Shown piece by piece: positions 1 through 8,940 of a stretch of 14,851 nt of DNA (position 1 is its first letter; each line of letters begins with the position of its first letter). The notes under the pieces are model-generated. The model searched no databases. It was not told the origin of the DNA and was given only the letters and a program-made list of their open reading frames with translations. Where the stretch lies: the NCBI RefSeq assembly GCF_000003605.2, contig NW_003112467.1, positions 40,315 to 55,165 on the forward strand, in the 5' to 3' direction. The stretch comes from Saccoglossus kowalevskii. Lineage: Eukaryota; Hemichordata; Enteropneusta; Harrimaniidae. A program made the position numbers and the translations under genes.

Positions 1-355
1 CAACATGTAATCAGTAGTGAACACAACATGTAACCAGTAGTGAACACAACATGTAATCAGTAGTGAACACAACATGTAATCAGTGGTGAACACAACATGT
101 AATCAGTGGTGAACACAACATGTAATCAGTGGTGAACACAACATGTAACCAGTAGTGAACACAACATGTAATCAGTAGTGAACACAACATGTAATCAGCA
201 GTGAACACAACATGTAATCAGTGGTGAACACAACATGTAATCAGTGGTGAACACAACATGTAATCAGTGGTGAACACAACATGTAACCAGTAGTGAACAC
301 AACATGTAACCAGTAGTGAACACAACATGTAATCAGTGGTAAACACAACATGTAT
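1..355. repeat. 23-bp minisatellite array, left edge
   Basis: About 15 full copies plus a partial copy of a 23-bp unit beginning CAACATGTAATCAGT start at positions 1, 24, 47 and so on to 323, then break off near 355. Copies differ mainly at three sites, giving variants ATCAGTAGTG, ACCAGTAGTG, ATCAGTGGTG and ATCAGCAGTG. The array begins at the first base of the window, so it probably continues to the left. Because 23 is not a multiple of 3, the open frames seen on the minus strand rotate through the repeat and are not taken as genes. Confidence 0.97.
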
Positions 356-1412
356 ATTAATGAGGAACAAGGGATTGAAATGAATAAATACAAAATAACC
401 GCCAGTTGGCCATTTTTGCTCGAATCTCGGAAAAACAAAACATGGCGTGCATTGTGACGACCAAAATGGATTTCTGTCAGCCACATTTAATCAAATGTTG
501 AAGAAAATCGGAGTGCATATGAAAGTCAAAATACAGTGTCTTTGTGTCAAGTTTGAATGTGATCGATCGAAGTATGTCTTATTTTTAACGAGACAAGTGC
601 CAAAATCGACCAAAATCTAGGTGTTGTTGTTCTGGTTCTAAAACCTTGACATGTTAAATGATAACGTGGGCAATTGTATCTCTTTTTCTCTCATATCAAT
701 TTTAAGGCAGCTCGGGCCACAATCCAACGTTGCACTCTACTGAGCATGTGCTCCTGCACATATATGCAATGCATTATGGGAGAGAACTTTCCATTGTGAT
801 AATTGAAAAGCATTATCACACTAGAATCTCTCTAAATCCAATGTCACCAAGCATGATTTTGTGATAATAATAATATAAACAATCATGCATATTAAATTCT
901 TATATGTATAGTGTGGCATATTATCGTTGTACAAACTGCACATCTTTCAAATAGTGTATGATAACCAGGGAAGTGTCACCGTTGGGTTTGAATAGAGTTA
1001 TACTCAACGTATTTCGGGAGTAACTACACGAGTTTCAGTAGAAGCACACATACATTCAGTTCACAAAGCAATTATAATCATTTTATTGGCCTTGTTTAAT
1101 ACGAGTAAATCAACATTTTATTGTCATGTGGTGGACATAGTAATTCGTGGCGATATCATGTAATATTTATAGCAAATATTATGAAACATTTGTAAAAAAA
1201 ACGATTGTATTCACTACTAACGTGTCAATTTAAATCATTCACCACACAACAGGCGGTGTCTAGTCTGTCCTAAAATTAGCGACTACTGTCCCAATTCAAC
1301 ATCGACGCACATGCCATGCAAATAAATGTTACAACTACGTAAAGTTGTAACTGAAATTTGGACCAATTCTGTGAACCAAGTTATGAAACTGATCAATTGT
1401 GTGAGCCTTTGT
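356..1412. other. non-coding flank between array and minus-strand gene
   Basis: No gene-like frame, RNA gene or clear transposon was recognised here. The stretch is AT-rich. It contains a small hairpin (GTGATAAT near 797 facing ATTATCAC near 813). Its right part, next to the stop at 1413, should be the 3' untranslated region of the minus-strand gene. Confidence 0.6.
1117..1122 (-). terminator. candidate poly(A) signal of the minus-strand gene
   Basis: TTTATT on the plus strand reads AATAAA on the minus strand, about 290 bases past the stop codon at 1413. A second AATAAA follows at 1087-1082. These are the first canonical hexamers after the stop. The motif is common in AT-rich DNA, so the call rests on position. 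Confidence 0.4.
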
Positions 1413-1567
1413 TTATGAACGACTGTTTTTGACGATATTTACAGCGTCATGAATTGTCTGTTTAAGTCCGTCGCAAGAACACCAGTTGTACGACGACTGC
1501 GCGTCACACATGTCTTGGTATCTCAAACAAAACCCTTCTGGACACGCAATTCTTCCATCGTCACAAA
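1413..1567 (-). CDS. minus gene, last exon: second cysteine module and stop
   Basis: The acceptor TTGTTTCAG precedes 1567. The first two bases complete a Phe codon (t+TT), then the frame reads CDDGRIACPEGFC and on to CSCDG, with six cysteines. Eighteen further residues, ending KNSRS, precede the TAA at 1415-1413. The opening FCDDGR is shared residue for residue with the plus-strand exon at 11540, and CSC followed by Gly is also shared, which confirms strand and frame. Confidence 0.87.
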
Positions 1568-2913
1568 CTGAAACAACAATAAGAAAATATTACTTTGCAT
1601 TTTTTACGAATCATAACTATAATCTAATACTAACTTTAAAAAATGTTGTTACTTTGCATTTGTAGAAATCAAAAGTGTAATTTAATAATATTGAATTGAA
1701 AATCCTAAACAATATCACTTTGCACTTATACAAATCCAAACAAAAATTGTATATAAACTAAAATGACAAATAAAACATTTTGCATTTATAAGAATAAAAA
1801 TCATAATTTGATACTAACCAAAATGAAAATAAAAAATAATTGTTTATTTGCATATATCAAATTATCCAAACCACGATAATTTGATAAAAACAAATGAGGA
1901 GTTGGGACAAGGAAGCCGGTCTGGCTGGTGTTCCCTCTTTTAGCATAAATGAGACTGTATCGATTTGTTTTGTGTATTTATTAGAATGAACGTGTATCCC
2001 CGTGAGTCAACGATGGGGACGATTGTCTGCGAATAACACCTTTGCATGACCTTTTCACTACGTTGGTAAACGCATGGACATCATACATGACATCGGAAAA
2101 CAAAAACAACAAATGGATTAATAATCTTCGGCCCATAGAGGCCAATTTAAATCGAGATTTTCAAGATAGTGCCGAAAAATCGCGTTTTGGGAGTGTACTA
2201 CCAAGGAAAATTCCAGAAGAGTGGGTGGGGGTATGCGCGCGTGTGCATACATGTAGTACGGTAAAACACACATCAAACGTACACGTTCTTACAGTGGGTG
2301 ATTTGAATACGCCGTATAGAAAAGCACACATCAAACGTTCTTACTGGGAGGAGAAATGCTATGCATTAATTAAATAATACTTAATTACGATATCATTGTA
2401 TTAAAAGATGCATACGTACATTGTACACCATTCGACCACAATAAACCGAACACTGATAAATCAATATCCAGAGCTTCACCAAAATTAGGTACAATTTCTG
2501 AAACACAATGATAGGAATAATAACTAGAAATTGGAAATATTATATTTATTTGATTGACCATAATCAAAGTAGCCTTGATATTTCAGATAAGAAGCCGTAT
2601 AAAACATTTGACCATTACTAACACAGTCTTGCTATTGTGAGAAGATAATGAGAAGTATAAAAAAAAAAACTATTACCATTTTTCGTGGTCCAGTCTTTTA
2701 TATCGGCTATTGTACAAAATAACTCTTTAATTCTGTCAACACTCTGTTGACACGTAGCATAATCACTCACTGAACTATACGAGTCTGACTGATCTAAATA
2801 CAGACACATTTCAGAAAAACCACACACATTCGAATGGTCACAGGCTTCTCTATGAGTAGAAAAACATTTCCCATTACCAATACCACAGGAAAAACCATCG
2901 CCTTCTTCGCAGC
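1413..2913 (-). CDS. secreted-type cysteine-rich protein, LDLa-like modules (paralogue of 8868-12080), 5' end missing
   Basis: Three exons are supported: 2913-2677, 2497-2420 and 1567-1413 (stop TAA). They join in one frame through phase-1 introns and give about 156 residues. Order: a module with six LDL-receptor-A-like cysteines (C-x7-C-x6-C-x7-C-x5-C-x5-C), a linker with C-x11-C and ADIKDW, a cysteine-free stretch with DLSVFGLLW, and a second module (C-x6-C-x4-C-x6-C-x8-C-x-C). The plus-strand gene matches each exon in phase, cysteine number and motifs. The calcium-binding acidic residues of typical LDLa repeats are only partly present. The first exon, presumably encoding a signal peptide, was not identified upstream of 2913. 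It ends inside the fourth exon and lacks the basic tail of its paralogue. Function unknown; a binding or scaffold role outside the cell is a guess from fold type. Confidence 0.82.
2042..2377 (+). other. 111-codon open frame antisense in an intron, doubtful
   Basis: This is the longest ATG-initiated frame in the window, lying on the plus strand inside the last intron of the minus-strand gene. The predicted protein has no signal peptide, domain or motif that I recognise. Part of it is a short direct repeat: CACACATCAAACGT occurs at 2267-2280 and 2325-2338, each followed by a GTTCTTAC. There is no evident promoter or poly(A) signal. Most likely a chance frame. Confidence 0.12.
2420..2497 (-). 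CDS. minus gene, middle exon (cysteine-free DLSVFGLLW segment)
   Basis: The acceptor GTGTTTCAG lies at 2498-2506 and the donor GTACGT at 2419-2414. The 78-nt exon is phase 1 on both sides and encodes E-IVPNFGEALDIDLSVFG followed by LLWSNGVQ. It aligns with the plus-strand exon 10694-10774 (P-x-F, D-L-x-V-F-G-x-x-W-x-x-G). The exon is too short to find by reading frame alone; the paralogue is what defines it. Confidence 0.85.
2677..2913 (-). CDS. minus gene, first LDLa-like module and linker exon
   Basis: The acceptor TTTCAG lies at 2914-2919 and the donor GTAATA at 2676-2671. The 237-nt exon is phase 1 at both ends. It starts CEEGDGFSC and carries eight cysteines. The first six follow LDL-receptor class A spacing, with GFSC early and ACD at the fourth cysteine. 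The last two are separated by eleven residues and followed by TIADIKDW. The plus-strand exon 10210-10422 has the same start (GPGFSC), the same x11 spacing and QAADMIDW. Confidence 0.87.
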
Positions 2914-4510
2914 CTGAAATAATACATTTATAGAGTTCTTACTGTTCATTGTGTCATATATTAACAGTGTACTGTAATAAAGACACTATAGCTAGAAAAA
3001 AGTGCTGAAGTTACTATTATATGAAAGTGTCATGTCGTGAAAAATAAGATCATAGTTTGGGCTTTGGGTTTGCGTTTTATTTTTTAATATATGTATAATT
3101 ATTTATTTTTATTGAACATTTTCTTTTACTTTATTTTATCTTAATTTATTACTCATTTTCTATCAGTTTTTTAAGAGTTTTGGTAATCGCGAAAACCCAC
3201 AAGGATCTGATCCAATGCCTATAGTATATAAATCCCGTTCAAATCTCGAATAAGCAAATCAATCAAAGCTAGCGTTTTATATTGGCCGACGTCGTAATCA
3301 CTGGAGAAAATAATTAACAAACAGTTACAATGTACAAAGAAGGGGGACACAACAGAACACAAAAAGACAACTGCAAGTTTTAATTTCTTCAGTATCAAAG
3401 AAATAGTTATCTCGAATGCAAATATTGCAAGCTTGATTTGCAGTATGATAAACATTTATATTGACTGCAGTATTAGTATTTTAACTCACACCTCAAATCG
3501 GTAAACCGCGGGAGGCGGACACATTTCGCAATTTGGCAAGACTTCACGTTTTCATCTGTATGGTGATAATTTGTTTCTGCCATGAAGATAAATTTCCTCG
3601 CAAATTTGGGTTCACCTTTGATATTCTTACCATTTATTAGTGAGACATTTGATTCTCGTCATTAAACTATTTTATGTTTACAGTTTTCATTTTAAAATTC
3701 TACACCGCCACCAACACGTCGAAAATTATCAGTTATTGGCGAGGATGATATCAAGTGTAGATGAGCTGCGTAAAAGTATCAGTTTCTAGTTGTAGTGTAA
3801 ATTTATCTTACTGTATTTTACCCACTAATTCATGTACAACTCAATAAATTAACTCAAAATAATAAAAATATACAGAAAAATAAACTAAATATATAAAATT
3901 CACGCCGTGCAATACATCAGATTGATATCCTCCACAACCATAATTCAACCATACTTTGAATTTCCAGTCTTATATTACCACGTGGGTGAAACAAAAAATT
4001 AAAGAAAATGTATTCGATATATTATTTCACCACCCAGCACACATTACGATGTATCGCAAATAGTCGAATACATACGATCTCCAATTCGCCAGGCCGGGAT
4101 ACGAACAAGTGGATAGGTCTCTTTTTCGCTCAGCCGTTTTACGACTAGGGGAAAAAGGATCTCTTAGTCTAGTGTAATGAATTTGTTTTTGCGTATCTGT
4201 TGATTACGAGTGAGTGGCTGTGTTATGTCTGTCATCGTTTCGGCCCATTTGAGGTTCTGGACGGAACTCGACTCAGTGATTTAGAACTAATTACGAGATA
4301 ACCGTCACTATTTGGACTACTATTTTTGACAGTCATTATTCGCAGTTATTAATGTAGTGAACGATTAATCAAAAGATATGACGTGTTCAGTACTTAGTGT
4401 GATTGGCTGTATGATTGAAGGCCACGCCTTAAAGTCTTAATACTGCTTTGTAATTGGTTAAGGTTTTGAAAGTGAATAAAGAGTGAATCTTGGCGAGTAC
4501 ACCAGGACAG
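2914..4510. other. intergenic DNA, upstream side of the minus-strand gene
   Basis: The missing first exon of the minus-strand gene could lie here or further right, but none is convincing. A possible small exon is described under findings (3490-3576). A hydrophobic frame on the minus strand at 3455-3219 starts MFIILQIKLAIFAF, but no donor in phase 1 with a good consensus follows it. No RNA gene or clear transposon was recognised. Confidence 0.5.
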
Positions 4511-4617
4511 TGGCAGTCCAGTCTTGGAGAGTCTAAGGCAGTCCTGGAGAGTCTTGGGGCGAGTCTTGACGCAGTCTTGGGCGAGTCTTGGGCCAGCCTT
4601 GCGATAGTCTTGGGCAC
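4511..4617. repeat. degenerate 11-bp tandem repeat (AGTCTTGGGCG-like)
   Basis: The octamer AGTCTTGG or a one- or two-base variant recurs about ten times at 10-12-base steps, at roughly 4520, 4530, 4539, 4550, 4562, 4573, 4584, 4595 and 4606. The minus-strand frame across it, rich in RL, DSP and TA, is a by-product of the repeat. Confidence 0.8.
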
Positions 4618-6513
4618 TTTTCCCCAGGGCGCTGTGTCTTATAGAGTACTCGACTGACCGACTAAGACGAGAGTTGAAACATATTTCATTGTGTGCGTCT
4701 ATTTGACTGTAAAGTCTAAGTCACTTTCCCGATCCCGCAACTCAAGGGGACGCGATAGAGAGACGAGACGAGATTCCCCCCTGGCACGTGTCGAGAACCC
4801 CAGAGGAGAAGAATTCCCCCCTGATACTAGTAATGTTCAAGAACATTTACAGAAGTCTTACGCGGAGTTTCAAGTCTTCTCATAAATCGTTCCATGTTCT
4901 TGATTTTATGCATTCGTGGACTCCAACCAGTGTCACGAGTCTGTAAAATACAAATAGACAATTATACAATATTTATGATGCAATATGTATACTTTCCTCA
5001 ATAGCATATAATATGACAGCATAAGTAGTCCCATTGAAAAATTGACACAGACGTCTTATTCACGTTGAATTAAAACTGTACGTATCCGCATTGTAGACGA
5101 ATGAGGTCATTAGATAGATTTTTCTCATTTCAACATCTCGTATTGTATAACTTACTTTACCATCAAACTTGGTGTTTCTAAAGGTCGGTTTAAACGAGGT
5201 AATTTTTGAGAGAATGTACTGAGCGACGCACGAAGCAACTTGGTAATAATAACCGTGACGGTTACACAATGTGATTAGTTGTCTGAAAAACCACCATGAC
5301 GCTATTTCATGCAACGTACCATCTTGGCAACGCAATTATATAATACATATAAGGCATCTCAAGGAGCAGCAGGCATCCTAGCCTACGTTTACTGCTAGTC
5401 TCACACAAATCAAATTGGTAGCTCCCGTATTGAGTATTACGATGTAATACCGTATTAAAAAATACAACAATAACAAAACATATACGACAATGAAATACAG
5501 ACAACATACATTTACCGTAGCACATGCACATCTCGATAATAATGCCAACATAGTTATGCAAAACTGGACGATGAATAGTATCTCCATATCTTGCGTAAGA
5601 ACAGCTAACCTAGTGTTTGTGTTGGCCAAACTTACAACGGCAACTGTAACAGTTTCACATTTAATAATATAATATACCGCATTATGATTGTGACACGCCC
5701 ATCTTAGCCTAAATAATGCTGTAACAAGACATGTCTTTAAAAAGCAACAGGAAATATAACATTAATGGGAAGGTAATTACACAAGCGCAACGTTAATACG
5801 CTCAATCGGTCTGTCATTATTCTATCAAATTACCGTATTACCTGTCTATTTTAAAATGTAGTTTATGGTTTGAACAAGGTTATGTGAGGGCATGCCCACT
5901 GTATTGGAGAGCTCTGAAAACATTCAGGTTTTATACAAAATTTGATTCAAAGTTTTTAATTTATTACTACAATTAAGCGTCTTAACAATTACCATTGAAT
6001 GTATCCTCTTTCGGTAAAATATGCATCGTTGTCTTCCTGTCAATTTTGTTCAAAAAATCATCAGCATTTTGACATCGCGTGCCCTGTTCATATTTATTTC
6101 ATATTTATTTGGATTTGGGTAATTTTTTGAATGGCAAATGTAAAAGATGTTTACATTGTTTATATTAGGTGAACAGTTGAAATTCAATTGACACAATAAT
6201 ACAACGATGGGCTATTACAACTCCGTAATTGTTTATTGCACAGGAAATGGTTTAATTATGTGTTTATTTCATATTCATGACTATGACTTTAGTAGGAATA
6301 AGTTAAGTCACTGTGTATGGAACATTTAAATGCAGCGGAGTCAAAAGTCATTAGATCTCAAAGATCAACCAAACATTTTGTCAGTGGTTTATTTCGGCGC
6401 CTTGGCATAAACAAATAACCCGTACACGCAAAATGGCCAATTCACTGGTTCGGCTGCTGAATCATTAGAATAATATTTCAGAAATAAAGGACGACGGACT
6501 GTACGTTATTGCG
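4618..6513. other. intergenic DNA, no gene recognised
   Basis: Several frames of 60-90 codons exist on the minus strand between 5060 and 5629, and one on the plus strand at 4691-4885 that is rich in Arg and Ser. None shows a family motif. The best exon-like piece is 5282-5156 on the minus strand (see findings). A near-perfect 15-base palindrome, TAACCGTGACGGTTA, lies near 5261. Confidence 0.5.
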
Positions 6514-6616
6514 TTTTATAAATCACCAATATCGGAATTAGAGAATTTTATGAAGTCCTAGATTTACATTATCACACTATAAAAAACAAATTTAAATATG
6601 ATGGTGATTTATAAAA
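6514..6616. mobile_element. 103-bp inverted-repeat element, MITE-like
   Basis: TTTTATAAATCACCA at 6514-6528 faces its exact reverse complement at 6602-6616, with about 73 AT-rich bases between. Size and structure fit a miniature inverted-repeat transposon. No target-site duplication is obvious and no second copy was found, so a chance or functional hairpin remains possible. Confidence 0.45.
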
Positions 6617-8256
6617 ATAATAATGAATCCTCTCATAACATTGCGTCACACAATATGTTGACTTGCCGACGTAATGTCTCTGGTCAAACATGTTGTCAAA
6701 TAATATAGCCTGGATAGTTAACGTCGATAATGTGTGTTTAATCTAATTTTGAACAACAATAATTAGTCCTTAATATACTGAACTTAAAATAACGTCAATC
6801 CCTAGTAAGTCCTGTCTACTTTGTTCATTTTTTTTCATTTAAATCTAATATAATTGCCATGGAAACAACATCTCGTCTCAAAATTGCGTGATTGCATGTT
6901 TGGCCATCTATAGAAGAGAGATAAGAAGCTGTGGCATTTTGTTGTCATGTTGCTTGTAACACTCAATGCGAATTGATTGTCAATGGTTATAAAATGCACA
7001 TGATTTAGTAGTTCCTGTTCAGTTGAAAATATTATTTAAATCAACACAAATGATCAATGTACAAATGTGCCGCATATATGAAACATCTCACATAAATTGT
7101 TAATTTCATATATAACAAATTGTTGATCAATTACACAGATCATGGATCAACGCTTCACACGATATGCTATATGAAGGTTGATTCTTTTGTGATTTTTCGG
7201 AAAAGGAAGTATACATTGTTATTTCGTCAACATTCACACATTTTTTACTCAGGAAAATCACCCGATTCCAAGATATTGTTCTACCCATAATACTTGCTTG
7301 AAAAGTTGAGACAGATAATTAATACTCGGGACCATTATTGTCTAACCTGTGTCAAAACGGGACTATAGAGTGTTTTGTTTTAACCACTGTACCAGCACTG
7401 CATTTGTTGTTTAACCCAGATTAATCCAATTATAATTTACAAGTATAACAAGCTAAATGGCACAGCAAACATCAATATTCATCTTGTCTGTTTTTTCTAT
7501 CTCTCTCCTTTAGAGTACATCATTTGATATACATGTATTTACAAAAGCGTCTTACAGAGATTACATGCTATGAAATGTCCAGTTCCAAATTTAATAAATA
7601 CTTTTTTTTCAATGATAAGTCTAGCATACATCACGCTACGTTTTGAGATACTGATACTTCATACGACAAAACATGATAGTGATTATAAAATCAATGTCCG
7701 GAAGGGGGAAGTGGAGAATTTATTCAAAGGACGCATGGAAGTTTTGAGAATTAATTTTAAATTTGATTCGGAAATGATAAAATACACGTAATTATGTTGC
7801 CGCACAAAAACGAATATGAACAACTGGAATTGACTTCATATCCCGTTATGTTTTGGGTTAATGTGTCAATGTCGGCAAGATTTGTTTTGTTATACATATA
7901 TTCATGTACAAAACAGTTCTAGTTTAATATCAATCTGACTTTTATAAGAGTATATATATTCAACACATCAAATCACATAGTCAGGCAGTTGCGTGTAGCA
8001 AAATGCTTTATGTGTGACCGATAAATTCAGCATAAATAATATTTACGTGATAATACGAAAAAAAGTGTCAAAAAACAATCATGTTTTTAAAAAGGGTGTT
8101 TTCTACGCAGCTTTAGTTGTCTGCTTGATAGAACAAAACTGCTGAAATATTGTCATGATTTATTTTTGACAATAAATCTTTAACATTTGAAGGCACCAAA
8201 AACTATAATTAAAGATATATTGTTTTAACATATTCGCATTTGCAATATTATTACGA
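6617..8256. other. AT-rich intergenic DNA, no gene recognised
   Basis: The only open frame of note is 7570-7791 on the plus strand (73 codons), with no recognisable motif. A 10-base inverted repeat, ATATATGAAA at 7074 against TTTCATATAT at 7104, can form a small hairpin. Nothing else was recognised. Confidence 0.5.
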
Positions 8257-8382
8257 GGTTATTACGAGGATACCTCAAAGTATGAACGAAGACAGTACAA
8301 CAAGTATCGATCGACGCACAGCGGAAGTCGATGCAACAGTGTACTGTCTGAGCGCATATTTTAAGGTATCCTCGTAATAACC
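8257..8382. mobile_element. 126-bp fold-back element with 42-bp arms
   Basis: Arms 8257-8298 and 8341-8382 are inverted repeats around a 42-base loop. The outer 19 bases (GGTTATTACGAGGATACCT) match perfectly, the next 14 partly (8 of 14), and the inner 9 (AGACAGTAC/GTACTGTCT) perfectly. Equal spacing in both arms argues for one element rather than two chance repeats. It sits about 430 bases upstream of the TATA box of the plus-strand gene. It has no coding capacity and no clear target-site duplication. Confidence 0.7.
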
Positions 8383-8813
8383 GTATTACTATACATCATT
8401 TCGTTCCAAGGATACATCATGGGAATGCCGAAATCCAAAACCAAACAGAATCAGCGAACGTCTATGTGTGGCAGCCATGTTTGTTTTTATTATTACTGAG
8501 AGGACGCTTACGCGCGTAATCATTCCATATTTGGAATTCGCATTTCCTAATATGGTAGGATAATAATACCCCATAAAATACCGCAACATTACGACACGCT
8601 CTAACTCATGGCATCACGGTGACAGATGTATAATAATGTTTGATATGGTAGGCTGTAGAATACATAGAAATTGTTTGAAAAGAGGTATTCAATATTTAAT
8701 TAGCAGGAAATTGATATAATTATTTGACAGGAAACAACTGCTAAATTAATGAAAGTAATTACTCATTTACTAAAAATTAAAATTACTGTTAATTAGCATT
8801 GTTGATGTATTGC
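8383..8813. other. upstream flank of the plus-strand gene
   Basis: This is AT-rich DNA before the TATA box. A minus-strand frame at 8589-8389 has no known motif and overlaps the edge of the fold-back element's flank. Any distal regulatory sites of the plus-strand gene would lie here, but none can be named. Confidence 0.5.
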
Positions 8814-8846
8814 TATATAAATTGTGGCAGTACCTTGAAATCTTCA
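8814..8846 (+). promoter_or_regulatory. TATA box and initiator of the plus-strand gene
   Basis: TATATAAA at 8814-8821 is followed by an initiator-like TTCAGAGT, whose A is at 8846. That places the TATA box at about -32, the usual RNA polymerase II spacing. The predicted 5' untranslated region is then only 22 bases before the ATG at 8868, which has A at -3. An in-frame ATG at 8799 lies upstream of the TATA box and is therefore not the start. Confidence 0.65.
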
Positions 8847-8867
8847 GAGTGGTATTCCAAATCAAAG

Positions 8868-8940
8868 ATGAATATTCATTGCGTTGTTCTTGTTCTGGTG
8901 TGTGCGGCATGTTTTGTGCAGACGAGACTGATCCTAGTAA
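8868..8940 (+). CDS. plus gene exon 1: signal peptide
   Basis: The ATG at 8868 opens MNIHCVVLVLVCAACFVQT, a short N-region followed by a strongly hydrophobic core. The exon end is the uncertain part. The best donor, GTAAGT at 8937, leaves phase 0, which would throw exon 2 into a frame that stops quickly. The overlapping GTATAG at 8941 leaves phase 1, matches exon 2 and the paralogue, and is used here although it is the weaker site. Confidence 0.72.

Noticed and set aside
218-486. Two overlapping minus-strand open frames of 81 and 88 codons
   Set aside because: They run into the 23-bp array and consist largely of its translated repeat; no independent coding signal.
3219-3455. Hydrophobic minus-strand frame as the missing signal-peptide exon
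   Set aside because: No good phase-1 donor follows, and a TATA-like site upstream is not paired with a nearby ATG.
4020-4140. tRNA-like B box on the minus strand (TGTTCGTATCC), possible SINE
   Set aside because: The flanking bases do not form a T-arm stem and no clear A box or cloverleaf is present.
4429-4617. Minus-strand open frame rich in Arg, Leu, Ser and Pro
   Set aside because: It is the translation of the 11-bp degenerate repeat at 4511-4617.
4219-4720. Possible solo LTR (TGTTATGTCTG start, ATTGG boxes, AATAAA)
   Set aside because: No matching CA-ended terminus, no target-site duplication, no primer-binding site and no second copy could be seen.
5307-5629. Hydrophobic minus-strand frames that look membrane-spanning
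   Set aside because: Two overlapping frames share the same AT-rich bases, no family motif is seen, and no donor in the needed phase was found.
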